The position numbers and the translations under genes are program-made. Shown piece after piece: positions 23,939 to 32,793 of a stretch of DNA of 64,000 nt. Source of the stretch: Komagataeibacter xylinus. Its GTDB lineage: Bacteria; Pseudomonadota; Alphaproteobacteria; Acetobacterales; Acetobacteraceae. The notes under the pieces are model-generated. The model worked only from the letters and a program-made list of their open reading frames with translations. It had not been told where the DNA came from and searched no databases. Location: positions 558,001 to 622,000 of the forward strand of contig NZ_JARWSK010000001.1 of assembly GCF_031081985.1 (NCBI RefSeq), given 5' to 3'. Positions within the stretch are counted from its first letter, which is position 1; each line of letters starts with the position of its first letter.

Positions 23939-25597
23939 TTACTTCTGCGCAGCCTTGGCAAACAGGGCCGAGATGGCATCCTGCGCCTCGGTCTGGATGG
24001 CCTTGAGGTGGGCCTCGCTCTTGAAGCTCTCGGCATAGATTTTATAGACATTTTCCGTGCCGGAGGGGCGGGCGGCAAACCAGCCATCCCTGGCCGAGAC
24101 CTTCAGCCCCCCGATGGCCGCGCCATTGCCCGGCGCGTTGGTCAGCGTGCTGACAATCGGCTCGCCCGCAAGCTCGCTCATGCCGATCTGCTCGGGCGAG
24201 AGGCTTTTCAGGATTGCCTTCTGCGCCGGATCGGCAGGCGCGTCGATGCGGGCATAGTACGGCGTGCCAAGGCGCTTGGTCATGGCCTCGTATGCTGCGC
24301 CGGGGGTCTGCTTGGTGCGGGCCGTGATCTCGGCGGCGAGCAGGCCAAGGATGATGCCGTCCTTGTCCGTGCTCCACACCGTGCCATCGCGGCGCAGGAA
24401 GGAAGCGCCTGCGCTTTCCTCACCACCAAAGCCGAGCGTGCCGTTATACAGGCCATCGACAAACCACTTGAAGCCAACCGGCACTTCCACCAGCTTGCGG
24501 CCGATTTCCTTGGCCACGCGGTCGATCATGCTGCTGCTGACCACCGTCTTGCCCACGCCGGCTGCGGGGTTCCAGTTGGCGCGGTTGTTGAACAGGAACT
24601 CGATGGCGGTGGCAAGGTAGTGGTTGGGGTTCATCAGCCCGTATTTGCCCGACACGATGCCATGACGGTCGGCATCGGTATCGTTGGCGAAGGCTATGTC
24701 AAAGCGGTCCTTCATCTGCACCAGGCGCGCCATGGCGTAGGGCGACGAGCAGTCCATGCGGATCTGGCCATCCCAGTCGGCGGTCATGAAGCGGAAGGTG
24801 GGGTCGACTTCCTTGCTCACGATGGTGGCGTTGATGCCGTATTTGTCAATGATCGGCTGCCAGTAATCCACCGCTGCCCCGCCAAGCGGGTCGATGCCGA
24901 TGGAAATGCCGGATTCACGGATGATGTCCATGTCCACCACGGCGGCAAGGTCATCCACATACGGGTTGATGTAGTCATGCCGCTTTGTGGTAGGGGCCGC
25001 AAGCGCCTGCTCGAACGGCACGCGGGCTACACCCTGCATGCCCTTGGCCATGTAGTCGTTCGCGGCGTTCTCGATGACCTTGGTGATGTCGGTATCAGCC
25101 GGGCCGCCATGCGGCGGGTTGTATTTGAAGCCACCATCCTCGGGCGGGTTGTGCGAGGGCGTAATCACCACACCATCAGCAAGGTCGCTGTTGCGGCCAC
25201 GGTTGCACGTCAGGATGGCATGCGAGATGACGGGGGTGGGGGTGTAGCCGTCCTTGTCATCAATGCGCACTTCAATGCCGTTGGCGGCAAAGACTTCAAG
25301 GGCTGACTTCAGCGCCGGGCGCGAGAGCGCATGCGTGTCGATGCCGATGAACAGCGGCCCGGTAATGCCCGCGTTCTTGCGGTAGTCAGCAATGGCCTGG
25401 CTGATCGAGAGGATATGGTTTTCATTGAAGCTGGTGTGCAGCGATGAGCCCCGGTGCCCCGAGGTGCCAAACGCCACCCGCTGCGTTGCAATGGCGGGAT
25501 CAGGCTTGCGGGTATAATAGGCATCAAGCAGGGCATCGATATTGACAAGACGGTCCGGATCGACCGGCTTGCCGGCAAAAGGGCTTACGCTGGGCAT
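23939..25597 (-). CDS. pgm: phosphoglucomutase (alpha-D-glucose type)
   Basis: 552 residues from ATG 25597 (MPSVSPFAGKPVDP), which has GGGAG upstream. It interconverts glucose-6-phosphate and glucose-1-phosphate, the step before UDP-glucose; the K. xylinus counterpart (celB) is needed for cellulose. Motifs: sugar-binding start FGTSGHRGSS, phosphoserine loop VITPSHNPPEDGGFKYN, metal loop FANDTDADRHGI, and the phosphate-binding region AARPSGTENVYKIYAES near the C-terminus. Length is normal for the long Pgm type. Works with galU at 62492. Confidence 0.96.
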   Translation of the reverse strand: MPSVSPFAGKPVDPDRLVNIDALLDAYYTRKPDPAIATQRVAFGTSGHRGSSLHTSFNENHILSISQAIADYRKNAGITGPLFIGIDTHALSRPALKSALEVFAANGIEVRIDDKDGYTPTPVISHAILTCNRGRNSDLADGVVITPSHNPPEDGGFKYNPPHGGPADTDITKVIENAANDYMAKGMQGVARVPFEQALAAPTTKRHDYINPYVDDLAAVVDMDIIRESGISIGIDPLGGAAVDYWQPIIDKYGINATIVSKEVDPTFRFMTADWDGQIRMDCSSPYAMARLVQMKDRFDIAFANDTDADRHGIVSGKYGLMNPNHYLATAIEFLFNNRANWNPAAGVGKTVVSSSMIDRVAKEIGRKLVEVPVGFKWFVDGLYNGTLGFGGEESAGASFLRRDGTVWSTDKDGIILGLLAAEITARTKQTPGAAYEAMTKRLGTPYYARIDAPADPAQKAILKSLSPEQIGMSELAGEPIVSTLTNAPGNGAAIGGLKVSARDGWFAARPSGTENVYKIYAESFKSEAHLKAIQTEAQDAISALFAKAAQK

Positions 25598-25862
25598 TGA
25601 CTGCTCCCGAAATACATTATGAAAAAGCGCATATTCCAACAAATTTCCTTACAGCCCGCCCCGGCAGGCGTCCAGCCCGCACAGGGCAGGAAAATGAACC
25701 GGAAGCAGCAAGGAAACGCATCATGCCACGACACTGGCGCGCGCTTTGGGGGAATGACATTGAACTATATCAAAATCCGGACCTTTTTCGTTTCCTTGTC
25801 CGCCCATCACGTTCCCGCGCGGACAGGTTGCGTGGGGCAGGGGGCATCCCCACCCTAAGCGC

Positions 25863-26261
25863 ATGAACACACTCTCATCACCCGATCATGCCGAACACCT
25901 GCGCCGCGACCGGCTGGAGCGCCTGCTGAAGCGCCTGCCCGCACGGGGCGAACAGGCCATGCGCTGGCTGCTTCAGCCCGAAAGGGTCGTATTGCGCGGC
26001 ATCATGGGCGGATTGCTGATCGTGGGGGGCGTATTCAGCTTCCTGCCGGTGCTGGGGTTATGGATGCTGCCGCTGGGCATTATCCTGCTGGCGGAGGACG
26101 TGCCTTTCCTGCGCAGGCTGAGTGCGCGCATGCTGGAGTGGATCGAAACCCGCCACCCGGCCTGGCTGGCGCCAGCCCCCGCAGCGGGGCAGGAGAAAGG
26201 TGATCTTACCGCGCACGGGGCGGCCGACGCAGCCCCGCGGTCGCCACGATCAGGGTATTGA
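25863..26261 (+). CDS. small predicted membrane protein
   Basis: 132 residues. The middle (about 45-80) has two hydrophobic stretches, RGIMGGLLIVGGVFSFLPVL and GLWMLPLGIILLAEDVPFLR, typical of a family of small alphaproteobacterial membrane proteins of the PGPGW type with no known function. The Arg-rich N-terminus should stay in the cytoplasm. Start ATG 25863 lacks a good ribosome site. Its 3' end overlaps the convergent transporter gene by 56 bp; the C-terminal residues from about 110 may therefore be poorly conserved. The 265 bp between pgm and this gene shows no other gene. Confidence 0.7.
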   Translation: MNTLSSPDHAEHLRRDRLERLLKRLPARGEQAMRWLLQPERVVLRGIMGGLLIVGGVFSFLPVLGLWMLPLGIILLAEDVPFLRRLSARMLEWIETRHPAWLAPAPAAGQEKGDLTAHGAADAAPRSPRSGY

Positions 26262-27570
26262 CCGCAAGCCCGATCAGGCCGGGATTGATCCCTTCAGGCA
26301 TGAGGCCCGCCGAGTACAGCCCCACCGCCAGCCCGTCACCCGCCACAAGCCCCGCTGCAATGGCCAGGGCGGGCACGCGCCACCCGCACAGCGCCACCAG
26401 CAGCCCGGGTGCGATCTGGATCATGCCCAGATAATACAGGTTGTTGAGCGTGACCATGATGCTGCCCAGCCCCGCCGCTCCGGCGGCACAAAGCAGCAGA
26501 TAGATGCCAATCACCACCTGCGCGCCCACGCGCTGGCCCCTGTCGGACAGGCCATGGAGCATGTTGCGCGAGACCAGCGGCCCGATGGCAAGGCATACGC
26601 CCGCCAGGATGACCAGCGCCGAGACCGCGCACCCGCCCGCAACAATGCCCTGCATCCATGGCGGCAGCGTGGTGGTGATGCCAAGCATGAACACGTCATT
26701 GGCCGATGGCACAGCCAGCCCGCGCCTGCGCACGTATTCCGCGATCATGTACAGGAAGGGGAACATGAGCATGTAAAGCGGCATGAGGATCTGGTTGCGG
26801 CGCACCATCCGCGCCGAGCGCGCGGTAAACACGAAGGCCACCGCCTGCGGTGTCATGCACAGCCCCAGCGACTGGAGCACGATGGTGGAGACCACGAACA
26901 TGTCCTGCCGCGCAGGCACGGCGGGGGCCGGGGCTGCCACATACGCAGCGGGCAGGCCCGTGGCCAGCAGGGCAGCACTCCCTCCGGCCACGATGGCCAG
27001 CACCAGCAGCACATCCTTCAGCACCGATACATAGGCCGGTGCGCGCACGCCCGCCAGCGCCACCCAGCCAAAGGTCATGCCCGCGCCAGCGCCTGCCAGC
27101 ACGGCAGGGGTTACATGCCAGTGCAGGCTGCGCATGACCGATATCAGGCCGGTAAACTGCATCTGCCCCAACGGCAGCAAAAAGGCGACGGCGTTGGCCG
27201 CCACCACGACTTCAAGCAGGCGACTGCTGAAATGCGCGCGAAAAATATCGGCCAGCGTCATGCTGCCCGTCCTGCGCCCCAACTGCCATAACAGCGGCGC
27301 AAGCACGAACCCCACAGGGTAGGACAGCAGGATATACCCCATGAACCACCCGGCAAACGCCGCGCCATGCAGGTAAACGCCGGTGGAAAAGCCTAGCACG
27401 CTGCCAATGCTGTAGGTCTCGCCAATGGTCAGGAAAAAGACCAGCAGCCCCCCGAGCTGCCCGGACGCCACAAAGAAATCACGCGCGTTGCCGCTGCCAC
27501 GCCGCATCCGCGCATACACCGCCAGGGCAATGGAGGCGGCAATGACCATGCCAAAGCTGAGAAATTCCAT
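26206..27570 (-). CDS. sodium:solute symporter family (SSS) transporter
   Basis: 454 residues with about 12 membrane segments. The SSS layout is recognisable: an early VYARMRRGSGNARDFFVASG then GETYSIGSVLGFSTGVYLHG for the first broken helix, and GVRAPAYVSVLKDVLLVLAI in the middle. It couples solute uptake to sodium (or proton). The gene starts at once after a DUF3311 gene, the pair seen with MctP-type monocarboxylate and acetate/lactate permeases, so an organic acid substrate is likely but unproven. Its C-terminal end overlaps the convergent small membrane protein gene. Confidence 0.88.
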   Translation of the reverse strand: MEFLSFGMVIAASIALAVYARMRRGSGNARDFFVASGQLGGLLVFFLTIGETYSIGSVLGFSTGVYLHGAAFAGWFMGYILLSYPVGFVLAPLLWQLGRRTGSMTLADIFRAHFSSRLLEVVVAANAVAFLLPLGQMQFTGLISVMRSLHWHVTPAVLAGAGAGMTFGWVALAGVRAPAYVSVLKDVLLVLAIVAGGSAALLATGLPAAYVAAPAPAVPARQDMFVVSTIVLQSLGLCMTPQAVAFVFTARSARMVRRNQILMPLYMLMFPFLYMIAEYVRRRGLAVPSANDVFMLGITTTLPPWMQGIVAGGCAVSALVILAGVCLAIGPLVSRNMLHGLSDRGQRVGAQVVIGIYLLLCAAGAAGLGSIMVTLNNLYYLGMIQIAPGLLVALCGWRVPALAIAAGLVAGDGLAVGLYSAGLMPEGINPGLIGLAVNTLIVATAGLRRPPRAR

Positions 27571-27807
27571 CTACGGCGCCCGTGCCCGGCCCAGCCACCA
27601 TGCAACTGCCATGCAGCAGGGCACCAGCACCATGCAGGCAAACAGCCATGCCACCGCTGGCGGAAAACCAAAGACCACGCCGTCAACATGCTCAAACAGC
27701 AGGAAACCCCCAATAACCAACGCATAAGGCAGCCCCAGACCCACAACCAGCGTAAGGGGCGTGGTGGCAGATCGTGGTTCATGGGCGTTATCGGGGGTAT
27801 CCGGCAC
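27571..27807 (-). CDS. DUF3311 small membrane protein, transporter partner
   Basis: 78 residues if it starts at GTG 27807 (VPDTPDNAHEP...), with AGGA about 10 bases upstream; other starts are possible. The sequence PLTLVVGLGLPYALVIGGFL followed by a second hydrophobic stretch (FPPAVAWLFACMVLVPCCM) is the two-span DUF3311 pattern. DUF3311 proteins usually precede SSS transporters of the MctP kind. Its stop TAG directly touches the ATG of the transporter. The reading frame overlaps the 3' end of nothing else; the Fur-family gene ends 56 bp upstream. Confidence 0.72.
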   Translation of the reverse strand: MPDTPDNAHEPRSATTPLTLVVGLGLPYALVIGGFLLFEHVDGVVFGFPPAVAWLFACMVLVPCCMAVAWWLGRARAP

Positions 27808-27862
27808 GCGCGTCAGGTCCTGAAAGCAGGGAGGCGGGTGGCAGGCAGGCGAAATGCCGCTT

Positions 27863-28303
27863 TCAGCGCGGCTTCGCCTTTTTGCGGCCCACAACCGAGA
27901 GGCGGGTGGTGACAAGGTCATACCCCATCCCGCGCACGATATTGTCCAGCAGGGCATCAAGCTCGGGGTTTTCAAACTCGATCACCTTGCCGCTATCGGC
28001 GTCGATCAGGTGGTAATGATCGCCATGATCGCCATCGGCCACTTCATAACGCGCCCGACCGCCGCCAAAGTCACGGCGCTGGAGAATGCCGTTTTCCTCG
28101 AACAGGCGCACGGTACGATACACCGTGGCAATGGAAATGCGTGGATCGACTTCCACCGCGCGGCGGTACAGTTCCTCCACATCCGGGTGGTCGTCACTAT
28201 CCGACAGGACGAAGGCAATCGTCCTGCGCTGGCCCGTCAGTTTCAGGCCGCGTTCACGGCACAGGTCGGCCAGGGGAGAATCGGGAAAAGTCGGCTCTTT
28301 CAT
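27863..28303 (-). CDS. fur: Fur-family metalloregulator
   Basis: 146 residues. N-terminal winged helix (about 10-80) with the DNA-binding RISIATVYRTVRLFEENGIL, and a dimerisation and metal-binding domain with GDHGDHYHLIDADSGKVIEF. This H-x-x-H-Y-H-L-I-D type lacks the C-x-x-C zinc pair, as in the Fur/Mur proteins of alphaproteobacteria. It would bind iron or manganese and repress iron genes. A typical Fur box lies 74-95 bp upstream of its start, in the divergent region, so autoregulation and control of the opposite gene are likely. Whether it is Fur, Mur or another branch is not settled from sequence. Confidence 0.88.
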   Translation of the reverse strand: MKEPTFPDSPLADLCRERGLKLTGQRRTIAFVLSDSDDHPDVEELYRRAVEVDPRISIATVYRTVRLFEENGILQRRDFGGGRARYEVADGDHGDHYHLIDADSGKVIEFENPELDALLDNIVRGMGYDLVTTRLSVVGRKKAKPR

Positions 28304-28376
28304 CGCCTCATAGCATAATGCATACAGACCGCCCCGGTCCAGTAGGGATAAGCGGTTCGGGCTGTCGATTTTAATT

Positions 28377-28398
28377 GCAAATGATAATCTTTCTCATT
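28377..28398 (+). promoter_or_regulatory. Fur box in the divergent fur/hypothetical intergenic region
   Basis: The sequence AAATGATAATCTTTCTCATT (within 28377-28398) matches the classical Fur box, with inverted AATGA and TCATT arms. It lies 74 bp upstream of the fur start and 54 bp upstream of the gene at 28452. Basis: direct resemblance to GATAATGATAATCATTATC; binding not tested. Confidence 0.75.
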
Positions 28399-28451
28399 AA
28401 TAAGGTCTCACGAACACATTCAGGGAGCGGGTCACGCCATGGCCCGAGCGG

Positions 28452-29087
28452 ATGATGACCAACACCACAGTTTTCATGAATGATCTTTCATCAAGCGAAC
28501 GCCTGCTGGTCTGGTGCGTGCGCCGCCTGAGCGGGCAGGGTGACGCCACGCGCGGCACGCCGGGGCTGGCGCTACCATGCTTCCGGGCTGATTTTGCCGC
28601 CGTGATCGAGGCATTCCACATGGCCATGAACCGCCTGCGTGCCTACCAGCGCGCGCCGGTGGATGTGGCGATCTGCTCGGCCACGCACCTGACCGGCACG
28701 GAAAACCGCTTTCTGCTCGCCGCCACCGCCGCACAGGAGGGGCGCGAGGGCGAGGTGCGGCGCATGCTCCGGCCCATTTTCGTTCACCACCATGTGCTTT
28801 CGCCCTTTGCCGCCGCCATTACGCAACTCGGCGCATGCCTTGCAGGGGCGGGGTACTGGCTGCCACGGCGGGGCAACATGCTCGCCGCCTCCAACCGGGT
28901 GCCTGTAGCAACCCCACACCAGATGAAGGCCGTTACGGCGCAACCCGCACCCCGGCCCCATGCCCCCCAGGACCAGCCCGTGGGCGCGGGCTGCCTTGCG
29001 GCCATGCGCTGGCACCATGGTGATATGGGCCGCGCGCAGGTCATGTGGCCAAGCCCTGCCGCGGGCGTGCAGACGGGCGGGCTCTAA
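28452..29087 (+). CDS. hypothetical protein under Fur-box control
   Basis: 211 residues. The first 120 residues look real and conserved-like: SSSERLLVWCVRRLSGQ, FRADFAAVIEAFHMAMNRLR, ENRFLLAATAAQEGREGEVR then RMLRP. This resembles a family of short alphaproteobacterial proteins with unknown function. The tail (about 150-211) is Ala/Pro-rich and may be disordered. Start is ATG 28452 or 28455; ATG 28473 is also possible. A Fur box lies 54 bp upstream, so expression under iron limitation is likely. Downstream, past a hairpin at 29098-29121, lie a doubtful small frame and bacterioferritin. Confidence 0.65.
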   Translation: MMTNTTVFMNDLSSSERLLVWCVRRLSGQGDATRGTPGLALPCFRADFAAVIEAFHMAMNRLRAYQRAPVDVAICSATHLTGTENRFLLAATAAQEGREGEVRRMLRPIFVHHHVLSPFAAAITQLGACLAGAGYWLPRRGNMLAASNRVPVATPHQMKAVTAQPAPRPHAPQDQPVGAGCLAAMRWHHGDMGRAQVMWPSPAAGVQTGGL

Positions 29088-29132
29088 AAACACCACAGGG
29101 GCCACACGGTCGTGCGGCCCCCACAGGGCGGG

Positions 29133-29315
29133 ATGACAGCAATGCCACCCATCGTATCGATCCGGCGGGCGCGCCGGTTCATGGAAAATGCTTTCCTCGA
29201 CCTGCTCGACATCCTTGCCTGGCAGGAAGGCGCGCCACCCGCCACCAGCCATGAGCAGCCGGTGGACCCGCATTGTGGCGGGATTATTCCTGATCGGGGG
29301 CAGGGGCGGAGTTGA
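29133..29315 (+). CDS. doubtful small protein (60 aa)
   Basis: A 60-residue frame beginning MTAMPPIVSIRRARRFMENA then FLDLLDILAWQEG. The composition is plausible, but the ribosome site is poor (AGGGCGGG touching the start) and the end overlaps the convergent bacterioferritin gene by 32 bp. On the opposite strand an equally long open frame exists, so the reading is uncertain. Confidence 0.3.
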   Translation: MTAMPPIVSIRRARRFMENAFLDLLDILAWQEGAPPATSHEQPVDPHCGGIIPDRGQGRS

Positions 29316-29772
29316 GCTTGATGTATTGCGGCAGGCCAAGCTGCTTGATGAGGTCGAACTGGCGGTCGAGGAAATCCTCGTGCTCTTCCTCGTTCACAAG
29401 GATGCGCAGCAGCAGGTCGCGCGATACGTAGTCACGCACGCTCTCGCAATAGGCAATGCCTTCGCGGAGGTCGCCAATCGCCTTTTCTTCCAGCTTCAGG
29501 TCGCATTTGAGGATTTCCTCAACGTCCTGGCCCACGAGAATGGTGTTGTAGCGCTGCACGTTGGGCAGGCCACCGAGGTAGAGGATACGCTCGATCAGCC
29601 AGTCGGCGTGCTTCATCTCCTCGATGGATTCCTCATATTCCTTCTTGCCCAGCAGGGTCACGCCCCAATGGCGCAGCGTGCGGGCGTGAAGGTAATACTG
29701 GTTGATTGCGGTCAGCTCGTTGGTGAGCTGGGTGTTCAGGTGCTCGATGACCTTGGGATCCTTGATGGGCAT
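29284..29772 (-). CDS. bfr: bacterioferritin
   Basis: 162 residues from ATG 29772 (MPIKDPKVIEHLNTQLTNEL). Four-helix bundle iron-storage protein: the ferroxidase ligands appear as Glu in LTNELTAINQYYLHA, Glu and His in EEMKHADWLIERILYLGG and Glu/His in VNEEEHEDFLDRQFDLIK. The Met next to Glu in the second helix is the haem ligand that marks bacterioferritin rather than ferritin. It sits near the Fur-family gene and Fur box, consistent with iron control. No bacterioferritin-associated ferredoxin is seen nearby. Confidence 0.95.
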   Translation of the reverse strand: MPIKDPKVIEHLNTQLTNELTAINQYYLHARTLRHWGVTLLGKKEYEESIEEMKHADWLIERILYLGGLPNVQRYNTILVGQDVEEILKCDLKLEEKAIGDLREGIAYCESVRDYVSRDLLLRILVNEEEHEDFLDRQFDLIKQLGLPQYIKLNSAPAPDQE

Positions 29773-29935
29773 GTCCGTCTTCCTGTCTTGCAAATTATTA
29801 TACCCCTCACGGGTTACTGCGTGGCAGGCGGCAACGCAATTACAAAAAAGCGTTGCATAACCATGCCCTGCGCGCGACCCTGCGCCCACGCCGCACACAG
29901 GGCACGGCCACCACGCAGGGCAGGGGGTATGCCAC

Positions 29936-31168
29936 ATGGACCAGACCAGCTACCGCACACTTGATGCAGGCGGCATCCGCGCATTCCTTGCCGGTCTGCC
30001 CGCCATTGCCACCCGCCTTGGCGGCCCGCCCGAACAGTGGCAGGTGCGCGAGGTCAGCGATGGCAACCTCAACAACGTATTCCTCATCACCGGGCCTGCG
30101 GGGGAAGTGTGCCTCAAGCAGTCGCTGCCCCATGTGCGTGTGGACCCGAACTGGAAGATGCCGCTCGACCGCACGTATTTCGAGGCCGCATGGCTTGCCG
30201 CCATCGGCCCGCTGGTGGGGGGGCTGACCACCGAATACCTGCATTTCGACCCCGAGCTTTATGTGCTGGTGGTCGAGAGCCTGTCCGGCCACACCGTGCT
30301 GCGCACGGCGCTGATGGAAGGAGCGGACTGGCCGGAGGTCGCGCCCCGCATTGGCACGTTCGTGGCCCGGGCCTGTTTTGGCACCTCGCTGCTCGCCCGC
30401 CCGTTCGAGGATGTGTTTGACGCCCGCCGCCTGTTTGCCGCCAACAAGGCCCTGACCCGCATCACGCTCGACCTGGTGTTTGACGACCCGTACCGCGATC
30501 ACCCGCGCAACCACTGGCATGACCAGGCCCTGAGCCCCATAGTACAGGATATCCGCACCAGTGCGGCAGCCCTTCTGGCGGTAGAAAACCTGCGGCGGCG
30601 CTTCCTGTCGCAACCACAGGCGCTGCTGCATGGCGACCTGCATACAGGCTCGATCATGAGCACGGCGGATGATACGCGCGTGATCGATGGCGAGTTCGCG
30701 CTGTATGGCCCCATCGGGTTTGACTGCGGCATGTTCGTGGGCAATCTCGTGCTGCATTTCTTCGCAACACCCGACCCTGCGGCCCGGCAGGCGGTGCTGC
30801 GCGATATTGACGGCTTCTGGCGCAGCTTTCATGCGCAGTTCATGGCGCTGTGGAACGCCGATGACGCCCCGCCGCCTGGCACCCTGCGCCCGCTGGCCTA
30901 TGGCCCGGCCGCCCATGTGGCGCAGCAGGCGTTCGTGGATGAGGTGATGGGCGACACCATCGGCTTTGCCGCCATCGAGATCATCCGCCGCATCATCGGC
31001 TACGCCCACACGGCGGATTTCGACACCATTACCGATCCGCACCAGCGCGCCACCTGCCGCGCGGGCGCGCTGGCCTTTGCCTATTACGTACTCGACCATC
31101 TGGCGGACATGTGCACGATTGCGGATTTCCTGTCCTGCCTGGGCGAGAATGAGCGCAAGGGCCTGTAA
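29936..31168 (+). CDS. mtnK: S-methyl-5-thioribose kinase
   Basis: 410 residues of the MtnK branch of the choline-kinase-like fold. It phosphorylates 5-methylthioribose in the methionine salvage pathway. Motifs: NLNNVFLI and VCLKQSLPHVRV (ATP-binding Lys), the catalytic loop ALLHGDLHTGSIM, and VIDGEFALYGPIGFD, where the usual D-P-E-F is D-G-E-F. Length is normal. None of the partner genes mtnA to mtnD is in the window, so the pathway is spread elsewhere or partial. Divergent from bfr, with 163 bp between them. Confidence 0.9.
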   Translation: MDQTSYRTLDAGGIRAFLAGLPAIATRLGGPPEQWQVREVSDGNLNNVFLITGPAGEVCLKQSLPHVRVDPNWKMPLDRTYFEAAWLAAIGPLVGGLTTEYLHFDPELYVLVVESLSGHTVLRTALMEGADWPEVAPRIGTFVARACFGTSLLARPFEDVFDARRLFAANKALTRITLDLVFDDPYRDHPRNHWHDQALSPIVQDIRTSAAALLAVENLRRRFLSQPQALLHGDLHTGSIMSTADDTRVIDGEFALYGPIGFDCGMFVGNLVLHFFATPDPAARQAVLRDIDGFWRSFHAQFMALWNADDAPPPGTLRPLAYGPAAHVAQQAFVDEVMGDTIGFAAIEIIRRIIGYAHTADFDTITDPHQRATCRAGALAFAYYVLDHLADMCTIADFLSCLGENERKGL

Positions 31169-31169
31169 A

Positions 31170-32786
31170 TCAGGGCATGAGGGCCGCCAGCCGGGCCATG
31201 GCGGCGCGCAAATCGGCCTCGATTTCAGGCAGGGCGCGACAGGGGATGGATGTATCGAAATACCGGGCAAATGAAATGGCGCATCCAATGCCCGCCCGCG
31301 CCACATCCAGCCGGGCCGTGGGGTCATGGGGGGCGATCAGGCGGTCAAACCAGTCCTGCGGGTCGGTTTCCATGCTGGTGGTAAACGCCGTGCGGGTGGG
31401 TGCGCCCGCGTGATCCGCACAGCTCACGCTCAGGCTGCGATATAAAAACGCCCGCGCCGGTACCTGGCGTGAAAAACCGGTGCGCCGCCCCGGATTCATG
31501 CCCCCTTCATGTGGCGTAAGACGCCATGAATCCGGCGCGCCATCCGGGCTGGTGCGCACCTCGAGGTCCAGCACCGCACCATCAAGGGCTGCCTGCACGA
31601 CAGCAGCCACATGGGCCTGCGTCATCTCACGCCGTTTCTCGCCATGGCTGCGGTCGCACCGCCGCCACAGCCCCGCTGCATTGATCAGGCTGACCAGACC
31701 CCGGCGGGCAGCAGGCTTGCTGTTATCCAGCACCCACACATAGGTGCCGATGCCAGTGTTGATGAACATATCCTGTGGCAGGGCAATGACCGTATCGATC
31801 AGGTCATGCTCGACAAGATAGCGGCGAATGGCGGACTCGCCGCTTTCCACCCCGCCACCATTCAGGGCGGCGCCATGCGTCACCACGCCAATCCGGCTGC
31901 CGCCATGGCGGGGCGCACGCATCTTGGCCAGCAGGTGCAGCATGAACAGCATCGACCCATCCGACACGCGCGGCAGACCCGGCCCGAAGCGCCCCCGCGC
32001 GCCCTGCGCGTGTTCCGCCTGTATGGATGCGCGAATGGCACGCCAGTCCAGCCCGAAAGGCGGATTGGCCAGCATGCGGCCAAAACGCTGCCGGGCATGG
32101 CCATCGGCCAGCAGCGTATCGCCCTGCACCATCTGCCGGGACTTCTGCCCACGCAGCAGCAGGTCGGCACGCGCAAGCGCACAGGACTGACCGTTAAGCT
32201 CCTGCCCGTACAGGTCCGCCGTGATACCGCGTGCGTGCAGCCGGTCAGCCGCCCGGGCAAGCAGGGCACCGGTACCGGCGGCGGGGTCATAGAGCGCAAG
32301 AGGGGTGCCGGGCCGATCCGCGGCGCAGACGAGATCAACCATCAGGTCCGTAACCTCCGGCGGCGTGTAATGCGTGCCGGTGCCCTGCGTGGTAGTGAAA
32401 TGGCTGACCAGTTCCTCAAACAGCCGGGCCATGGCTTCGCTGCCATACAGAGCAGGCGAAAGGTCAAGGGCGGCAAAATGCGCGGCCAGCGGACCCAGCA
32501 TGTCAACCGCAGCCAGCTTGCGCGCCAGCCGCTCGACCTCAAGCTGCGCCATGATGTCGCGCATGGCGGCGGGCAGGCGCGCAAGCTGCCCCGCCAGCAC
32601 CCCGAGCGGATCGGCCGCGCAGGCAATGGTCGCAAGCCCTCCACGCGCGGGCGGCCGCGCCTGCTCAAACCGCCGCAACACGGTAAAGGCCAGTATGGCA
32701 GGCCCGTATTCAACCGGCGGCAACACGCGGCGCAACTGGCCCGCAATGCGCCATATGTCAGTTGCTGACAGCAAGGGCGCAGTCAT
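31170..32786 (-). CDS. hsdM: type I restriction-modification DNA methyltransferase subunit (HsdM-like)
   Basis: 538 residues from ATG 32786 (MTAPLLSATDIWRIAGQLRR). An N-terminal HsdM_N-type helical part precedes an N6-adenine methyltransferase domain: SAM motif DPAAGTGALL at about 167-176 and catalytic NPPFG at about 241-245, with THYTPPEVTDLMVDLV before them. It would methylate adenine in the site read by an HsdS. Its start lies only 7 bp after the AI-2E transporter stop, so it shares that transcript. HsdS lies 1.8 kb upstream on the same strand beyond two other genes, and no HsdR is seen. Confidence 0.9.
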   Translation of the reverse strand: MTAPLLSATDIWRIAGQLRRVLPPVEYGPAILAFTVLRRFEQARPPARGGLATIACAADPLGVLAGQLARLPAAMRDIMAQLEVERLARKLAAVDMLGPLAAHFAALDLSPALYGSEAMARLFEELVSHFTTTQGTGTHYTPPEVTDLMVDLVCAADRPGTPLALYDPAAGTGALLARAADRLHARGITADLYGQELNGQSCALARADLLLRGQKSRQMVQGDTLLADGHARQRFGRMLANPPFGLDWRAIRASIQAEHAQGARGRFGPGLPRVSDGSMLFMLHLLAKMRAPRHGGSRIGVVTHGAALNGGGVESGESAIRRYLVEHDLIDTVIALPQDMFINTGIGTYVWVLDNSKPAARRGLVSLINAAGLWRRCDRSHGEKRREMTQAHVAAVVQAALDGAVLDLEVRTSPDGAPDSWRLTPHEGGMNPGRRTGFSRQVPARAFLYRSLSVSCADHAGAPTRTAFTTSMETDPQDWFDRLIAPHDPTARLDVARAGIGCAISFARYFDTSIPCRALPEIEADLRAAMARLAALMP

Positions 32787-32793
32787 GGGCGGG

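Noticed and set aside
24008-25306. 432-residue open frame antisense to pgm
   Set aside because: Shadow frame; rich in His, Ala, Gly without family features.
29773-29935. SAM-type riboswitch before mtnK
   Set aside because: No conserved helix pattern could be recognised in the 163-bp divergent region.
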